A stretch of 21,887 nt of DNA from Priapulus caudatus (GCF_000485595.1 NW_014577162.1:78136-100022); one strand, 5' to 3'. Positions 1 to 10,852 are shown, counted from the stretch's first letter. The notes: generated from the letters alone by a model not told the origin. Made by a program: numbers and translations.

Positions 1-102
1 TGTGGGATTTTGGCACGCATCTTTTAGTTCACGAGCTAGTCCCTGGTTGACGTAAGGCCAAATAATAAGTCCCCGGGGCGCCTATTCCGGCGTAAACCGC
101 AC

Positions 103-142
103 TTTTATCAGCTTGTTCTGATTTTTACCAGCAGGTTCTGAT
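103..142. repeat. Two-copy 20-bp tandem duplication
   Basis: Positions 103-122 and 123-142 are adjacent copies of a 20-bp unit, both ending in GTTCTGAT. They differ at three positions. No function is apparent. Confidence 0.7.
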
Positions 143-296
143 TTCTTGTGTTGACTCCATAATCACTACAATCTCAGTGGTCGAACCTTCCATTATCGTG
201 CGTCACAACTAGACGTAAAATCGTGCACATAATATCATATATACACATACATATCAAGATGACCACATAGCATATACCATACAATATTATGAAGTG

Positions 297-313
297 ATAT
301 ATATATATATATA
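297..313. repeat. (AT)n microsatellite
   Basis: An uninterrupted alternating AT run followed by ACACAC. It is a simple sequence repeat with no visible function. Confidence 0.85.
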
Positions 314-1544
314 CACACGGCTTTAATTACTAATTGCAGTAACGCGAATTCACGACAATGCTCCATTGGTTGGTGACGTGCACCACACTGCAGCTGGTCA
401 CTCACCTTGCACTATAATAGTATCAATTTCAAAAGCGAATTTGCGGATTGTTTCACATTTTACTTTCAATATTATAATAAGTATCACACTTTAACTTCTT
501 CCTCTTTACTGTTGACATTGGAAGATGCTGTCATCATAGCAGTTTATAAATGCCATTATTACACCTTTTACATATATTATCACCCATATTTACTTTTTAT
601 CTACCACCTCATTAGGTACCACAATTGACAGACATTCGATGCAGCACAGTTATTCTATTGCCTTCAACGGCAGTGAAAAACTTGTGTAATTCATTAGAAA
701 TTGAATTTCGGAAATTTACCTATTTCTAAACATGTTAGTCACATAACAATCTTAGTCCCCCAGACGTCCAAATCGTCATTTGTTAGCTTAGTTCAGTATG
801 GGACTGAGTATCTATCCTGACCCCCGCGGCTAGTGTCTCATATCAGGGAAATAAACGACTAATGAATTTCTTTGGTAGTGGAGCTGTATTCTATCATCAG
901 TGTGATAAGCTAGCGATGTCGAATTTCATATGACTCTGGGGTCGAGCAAGACAACACTTCTATTACCCACAATAATTGTCGCACAAGTGTGTATTGCCAC
1001 CCAAACTGTTCAGCTCGGTGAACTGACAGAATTCTTGGCGACGTCAAACGATTTAGACATCAACGTGTTGGCCTGTTATATAATTAATACCAGTCTTGGG
1101 TGCATTAACAATGAACAACATCGTTTGGGCCACGTGATGTGAATATAAACATGTAAATACCCTCACCACTCCAAAGGCACACTTGATTTAATAACACTAT
1201 AATCACAGAAGAAGATTCGCAGTCCTTTGCATTCTGTATCCATTAGCCTATTTAAAACATGCAATTTCCTTCGATAATATGTACATAACACTCCTGGTTT
1301 TACCTGGTGTTCTCAATTAAGCAATATGGGCCATTCAAAAACTTCAATAAAGGTGTTTAAAAACTCTTTTGAGTCTGTTATCGTCAGATTTTATGCATGT
1401 TGGTTTGTGTCATATATTCCCGATTTTTGTTTTTATGGTTCGCATTTACGCATATAACCATTCCGATTTATCAAGCATATAATCATTCGATTTTATTCAC
1501 ATATAACATTCATTTATCGCACTACTATTTGATGTCAACGCATC

Positions 1545-2590
1545 GAATCATTCCCCCCCCCGATTCACGCATCTGAATCATTTGATGGCATCATTCGATG
1601 CGTGAATACGAATGACTTTCGATGCGGGCGATATCGAATGATTCGTAGTGGCATCATTCGATTCACGCATCGAATGATTTCCGATCACGCATCGAGATCA
1701 TGTCGAGTTCAACCAGCAATCGATGAATTCGATGGCGTGAGATCAAAAATGATTCGATGCGTGAATTCGGAATCATTCGAATGCGTGAATCGAATTGATC
1801 GATCGAGATGATTCGATTCCACGGCACCGCAAATTGATTTCGCATCTACCGGCATCGAATGATTGCGAATTTTGCACAGCATCGAATATTCGCAATTCAA
1901 CACAGGCAATCGAATGATCATCGTATCATTCGATGGCGGTGAATCGAAGATTGCGATGCGTGATATCAAATGATTCGAGCGTGAATCGATGATGATCGAT
2001 GCGTGAATCGAATGATGCAATCGAATCATTCGATTCGCAGCATCGAATCATTCGATTCACGCATCGGAATGATGCGATCGAATGATTCGCATGCGTGAAT
2101 CGAATGATTCGATGCGTGAATCGAATGATTCGATGAACACAGTGTAATGCGAATGATTCGATGGCGTGAATCGATATGACTTCGATGCGGCGAATCGAAT
2201 GATGTCGATGCAGTCATTTCGATTCAAACGCAATTCTGACTCATTTGATTCCCCAGCATCGAACTCAATTTGATTCACGCAGTCGATATGATTACGATTC
2301 ACGCATCGAATGATTCGAGCATTCATTCGATGCGCGAATACGATATGATTCGATGCGGTGAACGAAAGATTCGATGCATCATATCGATTCACGCATCGAA
2401 TCATTTGCGATTCACTTGTCATTTCGAATCATTCCGATTCACGTGATGACATGATGCATCGAATGATGCATCGAATGATCGATGCGTGAATCGGAATGAT
2501 TCGATCCGGAATCGAATGATGCATCGAATCATTCGATTCACGGCAAATCGAAATGATTCGTATCTACTACGCATCGAATGAATTTGAATC
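1545..2590. repeat. Degenerate 21-bp satellite array, mixed orientation
   Basis: About 1 kb is built from variants of a unit close to GAATGATTCGATGCGTGAATC, with key words GATTCGATGCGTGAATC and its reverse complement GATTCACGCATCGAATC. The cleanest consecutive copies lie near 2085-2140. Both orientations alternate along the array, and the unit contains the near-palindrome GAATGATTC. Single-base insertions and deletions are frequent, so the register drifts. Open frames here on both strands give repetitive Ile/Arg/Ser/His peptides and are artefacts of the repeat. A run of nine to ten C residues sits near 1552-1561. The array ends about 45 bp beyond the stop codon of the neighbouring beta-galactosidase gene. 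Confidence 0.9.
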
Positions 2591-2634
2591 GACATATGAA
2601 ACAGAATACACACCATACAGATTAGCTTACACCT

Positions 2635-2918
2635 TCACGGTTCCATACAATCCGGCTTACTAAGTGGCTCCATCGAGATGGGATAATCTATGAAAGTTCC
2701 ATGTGTGCCAGGTTTATGCCATGCCGCCAGTCTCCCCTGGCATCGTTGCCCACTCCAGCTCAAACAACACAGTCTATTCTTCTTGGGGGCAGGCAGAAGT
2801 TAATTGGTAGCAGCGAATGTAGAGGTGCACCCTGGGGTCCCGCACTGCCAGGTAGCGTCCCACATTGAAGTCCATCACAAATGGCAACACGCCTGAAGTA
2901 TGGCGAACACTGCCAAAC
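2635..2918 (-). pseudogene. GLB1-like: GH35 last exon (left copy)
   Basis: The minus-strand acceptor TTTTAG lies just before 2918. The translation contains DFNVGRYLAVRDPRVHLYI and then LFELEWA, matching the conserved C-terminal beta-jelly-roll portion of GLB1 (family pattern: G-F-N-x-G-R-Y-W, then L-E-L-E). After a frame change it ends in GTFIDYPISMEPLSKPDCMEP-stop at 2635, which fits the family's terminal 'FVD-P' tail. An in-frame TAG between the two motifs and the changes of frame show that this sequence as written cannot encode the whole C-terminus. Confidence 0.75.
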
Positions 2919-3192
2919 CTAAAATTCAGTAAGCCAGTTCAGTTAGCATATACCAGTACCAACGATGGGCACAGGTACAATTATTGTGGATTAGATCGTC
3001 AGTGCTTGAATAATATATTGGACGTAAATATGACAGATGAAAACACATTAGCATTAATTCAAGTATAATATCGAAAGGTTCAAGCGTTAGCAATTTTTTA
3101 CCGACCTGTTACTAGTTTAATCGATATTTTTTAAACAGACCGCATTTCTCCACAATCGCGACACTTTGAGCAGTATTATTTTAACTTTGTAC

Positions 3193-3289
3193 GCATCCTG
3201 ATGGCTTTTAGGAAAGTATCAGCAGGCCGGTCGTGTTGATGACAAAATCAGCCACGTAAAACGATGGGCAATGGTCTTGTGATCAGTGG
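3193..3289 (-). pseudogene. GLB1-like: GH35 C-terminal domain exon (left copy)
   Basis: The acceptor ATATCACAG precedes 3289. One frame reads SFYVADFVINTTGL and then, after an apparent one-base loss, DTFL-like and KPSG residues. This corresponds to the family's 'FY-G-F-I ... DTF ... GW' segment that precedes the last exon. A plausible GT donor follows at 3191-3192. The exon is absent from the right-hand copy. Confidence 0.65.
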
Positions 3290-3859
3290 CTGTGATATAA
3301 AACAAATAATATAGTGTTATGTAATGTTTCAAGAGTATTTTCAAGATAAAAAATAGATATTCAAATTGATAGAATTTTACTAAATTTGTAATGAGTATTA
3401 TTATAGTAATTAAAGAGGGTTACTTTGTCCTACATCAGCAATTGAATTTATCACTTTATATACCTCCTACTACAACTTACAGAAATGTTCACCACGCGTT
3501 TCTGTATGCCCCACTCCACCACCCATGTTACAGTCTTTATTGATTTCGTGACCTTGTAGTTGCAGTTATTTACCATAATATTAACGTAAATACAAACCAA
3601 CTCCAATAACACTATCACCTTGCACACGCTCTTGCATAACTGGCACTGCTTGGTGCATGTTGCTCGTGGAGTCATTGATTGGCATGGCTTCGACCCCTCT
3701 GTTTTCCATCTTTCGGTGATGTAGGATGTTGTTTTATTATCTAGAAAATATGCAGGCTTCTCATTATACTGAACATACGTTCGAGCTTGACATTCGCAGG
3801 TAATCTGTGTTTTATAAATAGTTAGTCAATTATTAAGAGTGAGTGAAGTAAGATCTCAC

Positions 3860-3910
3860 CAGTTCAGTAAAGACCATTTCCATCCATAGTAAACATCATC
3901 AATTAGGCCC
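3860..3910 (-). pseudogene. GLB1-like: GH35 short exon (left copy)
   Basis: The acceptor TTTTTCAG precedes GGGCCTAATTGATGATG, and a donor GTGAGA follows 3860. Allowing one-base insertions, the product reads GLIDDV, then a TMDGNGL-like segment. This corresponds to the GLB1 stretch that follows the 'VEN-GR' motif. It joins in phase to the upstream exon ending NDTK. Confidence 0.55.
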
Positions 3911-4062
3911 CTGAAAAATGTTCAATGAATTGCAAATAAAGAAACATGTTTCAATTAATTCTAATGTACAATTCTCACAAATTATCAGTTTGATACCAAA
4001 TTTTATGGCAATTTCATACTCTTCGATACTATTGGCATTGAAGTAAATGGTATCATGCTTAC

Positions 4063-4204
4063 CTTTGTGTCATTATAATGTTCCAGTAGCAAAAATCCTA
4101 CCCAAGATTTTCTACCAGATATTCCAGCTGGTTGCTCCTGCTTTAGACTGAAAACTCCCATAAAGTATTTCCAATTGATCCTGCTCACAACACCATTTAG
4201 TTTT
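4063..4204 (-). pseudogene. GLB1-like: GH35 'VEN-GR' exon (left copy)
   Basis: The acceptor TGGTTTTCAG precedes 4204 and the donor GTAAGC follows 4063. Read through two or three frame changes, it gives LNGVVSR, then a KAGAT-like segment, then LEYLVENLG and YNDTK. This matches the family order 'GVLER ... GKAGATL-LLVENMGR-NYG'. It continues directly from the exon ending IYVNQ in the upstream part of the gene. Confidence 0.65.
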
Positions 4205-4788
4205 CTGAAAACCACAATGTTATCTATGCATTATAGAAATAGCCTTAACTATTTATGAATACTCTCAAACAGATTAGAGTGATAAGTCAATAGCAACTGG
4301 CTGGGCATTCCTCTGTGATCGTGTATATTTCTATTATAACAATTTACAACTCATCACAAATGAAAGTGGGTCAATGACACTATACGCTCACGCTTTGGTG
4401 TGATAGAAGAGAGAGATGCATATTTAAAAATTTTGGTAGTTGGTTTTCAGTTTCTGACGGAGCCAAAATGAAGATCAAATGTCCATAATCCCTGTTTTTA
4501 TACTAATGAGTAAATTTCACACTGGTTTTGTTTCAAGGGTAGGTTTTTGATGCAGAAAATAAATTTTCAAGATCTTAAAGTCTGAAATCTTGGGTGAGAG
4601 ATGGCGCTACGCCTAAATGATTCGTCATTTTTTTTGGTTTTTCTTGTATATTTGTCGCTTAATTAATAATAGAGCAATATAAATATTCCAGGCAATTACT
4701 GTAACGAACGAATCTAATGAAACACAGATATTACACGTAGGTATGCTGATTAGGCAGGTAAATTTAACAAGAATCGAATGAATCTAGA

Positions 4789-4935
4789 TGGCCTATTTTT
4801 CATTTTTTGCCAATAAAGTGAGCGTGGCGTTGGAAAAGTAGGTCGAGCTGGTGTGCTGGCCGAAAATAGTACGTTCAAATTCCCTTCCGCGATAGGAGTA
4901 ACAACTGTATGGCAATTTTTAAACATGTGGGTCAA
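4789..4935. repeat. Intron repeat, copy 1
   Basis: About 147 bp, similar in order and orientation to 5135-5275. Shared landmarks are a TGGCC start, TTTTTGCCAA(A/T)AA, a GTGGC block, TAGGAGTAACAACT-like sequence and a GTGGGTCAA end. It lies in the large intron after the ninth exon of the left beta-galactosidase copy. It has no coding match I recognise and is probably part of a dispersed element. Confidence 0.6.
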
Positions 4936-5134
4936 GTACGGTTCTTGAGTAAAATCCGTGACCGTGAGGCAGACACTGAAATATGCATATGAAATTGCAA
5001 AATCGCTACCTAATGTTTGCATGAATTTAAAAAAAAATATCAAAACCCTCTGTGATATGTTATGGGGGCCACAGTACTTATTCATTCTACATACCAAAAA
5101 TTAGCAAAAATCCGTTGAACCTGAACCTGACTTA

Positions 5135-5275
5135 TGGCCCATTTGTCTCCATTTTTGCCAAATAAGTGGCGTGGCTCGAAAGTAAGGGTCAACTGGTGTG
5201 TTCCATAAATAGGACGTTGACATCTCTCCATAGGAGTTAACAACTTATGCAATTTGAAACACATAGTGGGTCAAA
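5135..5275. repeat. Intron repeat, copy 2
   Basis: Second copy of the module at 4789-4935, same orientation, about 345 bp further on in the same intron. The copies differ by many substitutions and small indels, so the duplication is old or the sequence is noisy. Confidence 0.6.
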
Positions 5276-6485
5276 TGGTTCCAAGTATCGTTGACGCGTA
5301 GCCAAATGTTTGACGGAGCGACAGACGTAATGACGGAGCGACAATCCCATGGCAAATAGCTCATCTTGACGATGTCAATGTGAGCTAAAAATTAATAAAG
5401 CCGTTTTAGAGGTATCACATGAGATCATACCCATTCCAGTTACCTGTTTTACAGCATTAGCTCACCTCTTTCCTTTTACAACAGGACTCTTTCCTTCTAT
5501 TTAGGCATTTTAGTTAAATCAACTTGAGAACGAAAATGGTGACCACATTTTTATAAGCAGAAAGGCAAGCAAATATAAATTATTGGCAAATACAACAGCA
5601 ATTGTAACATGTTGTACAGTCAAGTGGTAGCCTGGTTGATCATATATGTGAGCATGATCCCTTGACACTGTGGAAATCAAGGCAATGTTCATGATGATGG
5701 AGCTGTACCAGACAACAGTTGCTCCTGTAAGAGAACCGAAGCACGTTAGTCTTGTCTATTTGCTCAAAGCTTTGAGGAGTGAACTGATACGAATGGGTCC
5801 CAGTGACACAGAGTTGAAGCACGGTAAATATTTGTGGCCGCGATCTAAAATGGTTGAAGGATATTCCACATGTGTAAAAATTCCATTTTACACTAAATTT
5901 ATGCAGGACAAAAACTCGATTTTCAGTTATTTACTCAAAAATCATAATTCAAAACTATAAAGTCAACCTTACGCTTTGAAGACTTGATTGTCATAAGCTG
6001 CTTTAGGTAGGTTTTGGAATTAGGTCCCTGGTGGCAAAGGATTGAACTGAAAAGAAATAGAATTTGTAGGTAATTGACCTTATCTGCCTGAGCGATCAAA
6101 TAACTCAACATACCACCCTGCTTAGAGGTTAGATAATTTTGCGAGGTCATTCAAACCAAAAAATGTTTATGTTTTTTTATCATGCATTCAGCCACCAAAT
6201 TGTCTACTTTTCAGCACTTTACTACTTGTGCAGTGAATTTAAAAGCTACTGCATAAAGCTTGATTTTTCTAGAGGCAACCTGTCAATCACTCCAGATCAA
6301 GTAGGCTCAATTAAATATTTTAAAACATTGTCACAATACTGATTGCAAGATTATCATTATCACAGGTGGCAAAGGTCCATCCTACGGTTATCAAAAAATC
6401 TAGTGTATACAATCCTAAACATACACACGTGACTGAAATCACTGTCAAGGTGAAGAAGTTGCGTGAAATGCCATTCCAGAACGAG

Positions 6486-6742
6486 CAGGGCCGTAGCTAC
6501 CATTAGGCAATAGAGCAATGCCTCCTTACAAAATTGTAGTCCCCCAGCTGTAAATGAAATTTAGAATTAAGTATAGATGCAGAGAAATGCAGCGACAGAG
6601 ACCAATACTAACCGTTGGCTTCTGAGGCCCTTAGCGGGCCCCGAATAGTCCCACGCCCTATTCGGCTCGGCTTCGCTCGCTTGTTCTTTGAACTCAGCAA
6701 TCATCTTTGCTCCTACAAAAATTTTACACTCTGCTTGCCTTG
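6486..6742 (-). mobile_element. hAT-type non-autonomous element in intron (left copy)
   Basis: Begins CAGGGCCGTAGC and is the inverted counterpart of the clean copy at 19621-19865. The inner end has lost several bases (reads TGCTTGCCTTG), and the flanking 8-bp duplication survives only on one side as TTCCACGG (6743-6750). It lies in the intron between the seventh and eighth beta-galactosidase exons, so it was present before the two gene copies separated. Confidence 0.75.
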
Positions 6743-9192
6743 TTCCACGGTAAGGGAGCCAAGGGTGTAAATACCTTTCTAAATAACATCCGAAGGAGCC
6801 AGGTACTTGTGAGTGATGTCTCCAGCTCATTCAGGGGCATGCAAAGTCATGAGCTGGGTTGGACTGGCATGAAAGACTGTCACCGGGAGGATTTGCACCT
6901 ACGCAGCATATCATGAGAAATAGCTAACTGATATAATAGAAAAACGCAATACAAAAATATGATCATACCGTACTCCAGTGAACTGCTAAACAAGACCAAG
7001 GCAAAAGTCAATGTAATAGATATTCTGTTGGTTGTTCTACTAGCAACACATGGAAACACAAGATATTTGAATATAACAGTAAAATTATATATGACATACA
7101 AAAGTTAATGCACTAAAGTTTTGTGTGTTCCTTTTTTAAACAATTATAGCTTATTAATTAATAAAACTACACTATTATTTACTATAATACTATACTATAC
7201 TATTAACGTATTGACCATTCCTCGAATAGCGCAAATGCAATGTGCCACCATTCAAACATGATATCATAAAAAGTTGCAATGGTAAGAATTTATGTAAGCA
7301 ATTCCATTTATTAGAATCATAATCAGGTCATGAGTCAATCTATTATCTGACAATAACAAGATGCCCCATGAAAAAGCATTAGCCCTCTGATTAGGGAATG
7401 AATACTCATGATTTTCCGTGTTCATAAATTAATATTTATATAAATTAAAATTCTACTAAATGTTCAGTCGACCATTTATTAAAAGTAAACTTGGCTCTAC
7501 ATTCACATGGACTTACATGGTGTTACACTAGCATTTGCTTCAAGTATTTGTCCTGCAGGGTTACAGGCCAGCACTACTGGCATCTACGGTTGCATGCTTA
7601 TAGCCCCAATTGATTCTATTCCATCCTGGTAAAACCAGAATTGACAAAGTGTGCCCGTTGTGGCTCATGTTGCCGCTGCGCTCTAAATGCCGCCTTTAAC
7701 CATCACCTCCTTAAAAATCAAAATAACATGTCACATGAATCAACACGCTCTCCTTAACGAAATACAATAATTCACTATTAGCAACGTCGGTCGATTTTCA
7801 ATAACTCTACGATATCGGAAAAGTCAAAATTCAACCAAACCTGCTCCGAAATCTACTGTCGCATACAAAGCCAGTCAACGCTTGGCCGAACATTTCAAGA
7901 GTAATCGGCACCGGACCGTCCGTGAGTGAAGAGCACGGTTTCATTACCGAGGGCCAATCGTGACTTTAAATCCCGGAGGTGTTGCAGTGTAGTCCAAAGT
8001 CAACACCATAGTAACATGCCGTATTCGATTCTCTACCTGTTAGTGCAATCGTTAACCGCTTATCCTTCTCAGTGGCACTACAAGTGATTATAAAATTATT
8101 TCCCCACATTAGAAATTCATGTGGTTAATAACACTGTTTGTGGCTGCGGCTACGTGACAAGTTCGTGTTTAAATATATCCTGCCTGTTATCACAGGTCCT
8201 CCGGTGGCATAGAGGGAGTCGTTTCACTCGGGAAGCGAAAATGTCAGCCACCTGTCCGACGTGTGTTGAGGTAAGCTGGGTCTTAGTGCGTAATCGCATA
8301 TTGGGTGTCTGTGAAGTAGCCAGAGACGGATTTAAGTCCTCCCTTGCACAGAATACATGGTTTAAAATCTCCACCCACCCTCGCCAAAATATAAAAAGCT
8401 TCAGCAGAATGATGATTAAAATGTGGAATTTTAATCAACTTATTATAAGTAGTATATAAGTTATATAGCCACACTGGTGAAAAGAAATGGATTCATTGTC
8501 GAGCTAAATAATACTTTACCGATGTCTCGCTCACAGTCTATGTATGGTCCGAACCGTAAATGACGACAAAGCCCATCTTCCTGCGCTAGATGCGAATATA
8601 TGATTCAACAGTCATGGATTGCCTTTGAAATCAACGACTCGCTGGTTGAGGTTCGTGCATATTCCGACGAGATGGTACCTAAAAACGTGCACAAGTCACC
8701 TCATTTGAAGTATTGTCATGTGTTAATGAGGAAATTTAAAATCAGAAAATATCATTAATCTTGACAATTTTGTGATATATTTCAGTATTACGTTTGAATG
8801 GGCATTCAGTCCAGAAGCAGCCATCTTGACATCGATCCCTCAGTACTCTCTTGAATAGCGGAAAATAATGCAATCGCGCAGACCCGCGTATGTAACGAAA
8901 GGGTGTCGCCCGTCCTTCACGCATTAGTCATTCGCATAATCAATCGTAAAGATCGCGTTGCCGCTCATCTAAAAAAGAGCAAGAAGAAAGAATACCATCA
9001 AAAATAACAAAAAACATTAGCAGAATTCCGATTGATGGTCCAATTATTTGATGGTCCGTCCGAGGATCGAGATAGTTTTTGGGACCTCCTGAAATAGTTT
9101 TCGCATCATAGTGTGCTACACTAATCAAGGGGTGATAAACTAGGGTTGGGCTGTTTGTCTTATCTTTATTCATTTTATAAAGAACTCTTATT

Positions 9193-9420
9193 TAAAACAC
9201 AATCGACACGTTGTGTAGTGCAACTGGTTTACTCCTGCCATACTGCCAAGCACCACCCGAGTCGGCACCGCAAAGACAAGTGGCAGCCACGCCCCGCGCC
9301 GCGCGCGCGCCCGGCCCCCCCCCCGCCGGCCCGCCGGGGGCGCCGCCGCCGGCGCCCCCGGCGCGCCGCGCCCCCGCCCGGGCCCGCCGCGGCCTCTTGG
9401 TGTATATATCAACACCAACA
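9193..9420 (-). repeat. 3' LTR of left element, with G/C insertion
   Basis: Matches the 121-bp LTR at 17190-17310 in reverse orientation, with CACAATCGACACGTTGTG at one side and CTCTTGGTGTATATATC at the other. It is lengthened by the pure G/C stretch at 9291-9392. Confidence 0.85.
9291..9392. other. 102-bp stretch with no A or T
   Basis: Every base from 9291 to 9392 is G or C, with long C runs and CGCGCG blocks. The other three LTR copies read GTGGCGCCAC directly followed by CTCTTGG or its complement, so this is an insertion at that palindromic GC motif. Open frames across it (Pro/Ala/Arg-rich on one strand, Gly/Arg/Ala-rich on the other) have no support as genes. A sequencing or consensus artefact is likely. 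Confidence 0.9.
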
Positions 9421-9659
9421 AAATCTCCGCTCCTTTAGTTACATATACCAATTATCAGCCAAATTTAGAAAAACAAGTTATACAGTACTGCGACTATAAC
9501 GTTGTTCCTTTCAACTAGAATTCCCGTAAAGCATTTCAAACACTACGTAACTCCATAACTGGTAAGCTAAACTAACTTGCATGAAACTGTAGGTCAGATT
9601 TATGAACTGGCTCTATCTAACAAACTTCTGAACATACATCTAACGAAAAGAGCGTATGT

Positions 9660-9893
9660 AAGAAGGAAAGCGTACAATCGGTGAATGCTGAAACCAATGT
9701 TGAAAGAAACTTAAATTAAGAAACTTTGGCCCGTTTTATTGATGATCTTTGCGCTAGTATTGTCCAGCTGTCCTACAGCTGAATCAATACTACCGCAAAG
9801 AATCGTCAAAATAAAATCGGGCAAAGTTTCTTAAATTCCGATAAGTATGGCATACATGTTTTTCACATTTCACGTTTACGCTCTCCTTTCCAG
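9660..9893. repeat. Foldback inside left LTR element
   Basis: 9660-9771 and 9775-9893 are reverse complements with scattered mismatches, centred on CAGCTGTCCTACAGCTG near 9773. The best-matching core is 9716-9835. Both arms correspond to right-hand element positions of about 16850-16970, so the 3' untranslated segment is present twice, head to head. Confidence 0.8.
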
Positions 9894-9971
9894 CTTCTCC
9901 ATTGTGTCACCAACTGCCATACACAGTATAGTCATCAAAGCAGTAAGTTCTGCGCACGCACAGGAGTTCCT

Positions 9972-10105
9972 TAAAAACACACATCGACACGTTGTGTTGG
10001 TGCAACTGGTTTAGCTCCTCCAACCTGCCAAGTCACCCTGAGTCCGCGAGTCGGCACGCATACAAGTGGCGCCACCTCTTGGTGTATATATCAACATCCA
10101 CAACA
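9972..10105 (-). repeat. 5' LTR of left element
   Basis: Reverse complement of the LTR starting TGTTGTGGATGTTGATATA; its first base is at 10105 and the GTGTTTTTA end is at 9972. It is slightly longer than the right-hand LTRs owing to small insertions. It is followed inward by the same reverse transcriptase junction as the right-hand element. Confidence 0.8.
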
Positions 10106-10820
10106 GGGCCACAGAGCCACACTTACAGTTTATTAAAGGTAATTTGTTAGGTAATTGAACCTGTACTTGTAGGCTGTATGCTTAGTTGATACAAAACACA
10201 TTGCACAAACTTCAAACGCAATAGAGCCTGCAACAGTCACTATCTGCAGAAATGCAAAGGGAATAATCTGGCTTTAATTTTAAATATGGTTGAATGTTTC
10301 TCATGCGAAACGTTTGCATTCGATAAACGGCCAAATTTGATCATTGTGGCGAGTTGAATTTTGAGTTTAGTTTATAAACGTGCGAAAGCCAACACGTTGC
10401 CCAGCTAGGATAGGTGCTAATTTGATTGCATCCACTGGCTATAGCATCGCCCACTGTCCTGCAATAATTCCACGTTAGGTTCGCTATTTCAGTGTTATAC
10501 TGCTACACTGCGACCGCGATATTATCAGGACATATTATGACTACTAGCAGAAAGTATACCCGTAGAACCAGCAAATGTTGTCTTTAAATATAAAGTCCAT
10601 GTAAGTGATACAGATAAAGTTAAATATTCAATGTAATCTGAAAAGAAAACCACTGCACTGGGTACAACAGAATCACTGGCAAACAGCCTTACTGGCCACT
10701 GACTACTGTGTCAGTACGGTGTACGTCAAAGGCAGAGTGAGCAGGGGGAAGATCTGCAGTAGGGGGGGGGGAATCTGAGACGTCAGCACGAATCTATTGA
10801 GCGAATAGATTTGTTTTTGA

Positions 10821-10852
10821 GCCAGAACCATCTCCACAGACGGTGGATCCTG
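10821..10852. repeat. Hairpin repeat, copy 1
   Basis: Starts GCCAGAACCA and contains the stem TCCAC/GTGGA (10833-10837 with 10843-10847) around the loop AGACG. An outer CAG/CTG pairing joins 10823-10825 with 10850-10852. It resembles the sequence exactly 200 bp downstream. Strand and function are unknown. Confidence 0.5.

Larger units (their letters stand above)
1..1544. other. Gene-poor left flank
   Basis: I see no recognisable gene here. Short open frames exist (for example 407-628 and 930-1142 on the plus strand), but their products show no known domain and no splice-supported extension. The stretch holds a short tandem duplication at 103-142 and an AT dinucleotide run at 297-313. The rest is AT-rich sequence without obvious structure. 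Confidence 0.6.
2635..9017 (-). pseudogene. GLB1-like: GH35 beta-galactosidase, full exon set but frameshifted (left copy)
   Basis: A glycoside hydrolase family 35 beta-galactosidase of the animal GLB1/GLB1L type, a lysosomal or secreted enzyme that removes terminal beta-galactose. Exons on the minus strand, deduced from homology and GT-AG borders: about 8792-8968, 8520-8678, 8180-8342, 7841-8036, 7517-7709, 7215-7264, 6775-6898, 5974-6046, 5632-5844, 4063-4204, 3860-3910, possibly one near 3614-3712, 3193-3289 and 2635-2918 (stop TGA at 2635-2637). The first nine mirror the clean right-hand copy. The last exons supply the C-terminal region, with recognisable pieces LVENLGR, SFYVADFVINTTGL and FNVGRY. 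Many exons carry one-base insertions or deletions, for example inside the acid/base motif (GAGAATcGAATAC), and the last exon has in-frame stops. Introns and transposons in this arm show the same indels, so raw sequence error is as likely as true decay. A possible signal-peptide start lies at 9017 (MFFVIF...), with an alternative ATG at 8968. Confidence 0.85.
9193..10105 (-). mobile_element. Deleted LTR retrotransposon (left copy)
   Basis: Two direct LTR-like repeats, 9972-10105 (5' side) and 9193-9420 (3' side), flank about 550 bp. The interior keeps about 80 bp of the reverse transcriptase start seen at 15695 onward (around 9893-9970). It then has an inverted copy of the 3' untranslated segment, and then the 3' segment itself, matching 16850-17189. 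Everything between, including most of reverse transcriptase and RNase H, is gone. The element cannot encode protein. It sits head-to-head with the left beta-galactosidase gene, about 175 bp from its possible start. Confidence 0.8.

Noticed and set aside
930-1142. 70-codon frame with a hydrophobic start
   Set aside because: No recognised domain, no splice context, no conservation visible within the window.
1545-2590. CRISPR array
   Set aside because: Units are contiguous and degenerate with no unique spacers, and the organism is eukaryotic.
1602-2616. Several overlapping open frames on both strands
   Set aside because: They lie wholly in the 21-bp satellite and encode its repeated translation (Ile-Arg-Cys-Val-Asn, Ser-Asn-His-Ser types). 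No independent coding evidence.
3451-3675. 74-codon minus-strand frame as an independent gene
   Set aside because: It lies within the beta-galactosidase gene between recognised exons. At most its first part (about 3614-3712) could be an extra exon, and I could not match it to the family.
8121-8459. 112-codon plus-strand frame
   Set aside because: Antisense shadow of beta-galactosidase exon 3 and its introns in the left copy.
9146-9499. Proline/alanine/arginine-rich open frames
   Set aside because: They exist only because the pure G/C insertion contains no stop codons. The other LTR copies lack this segment.
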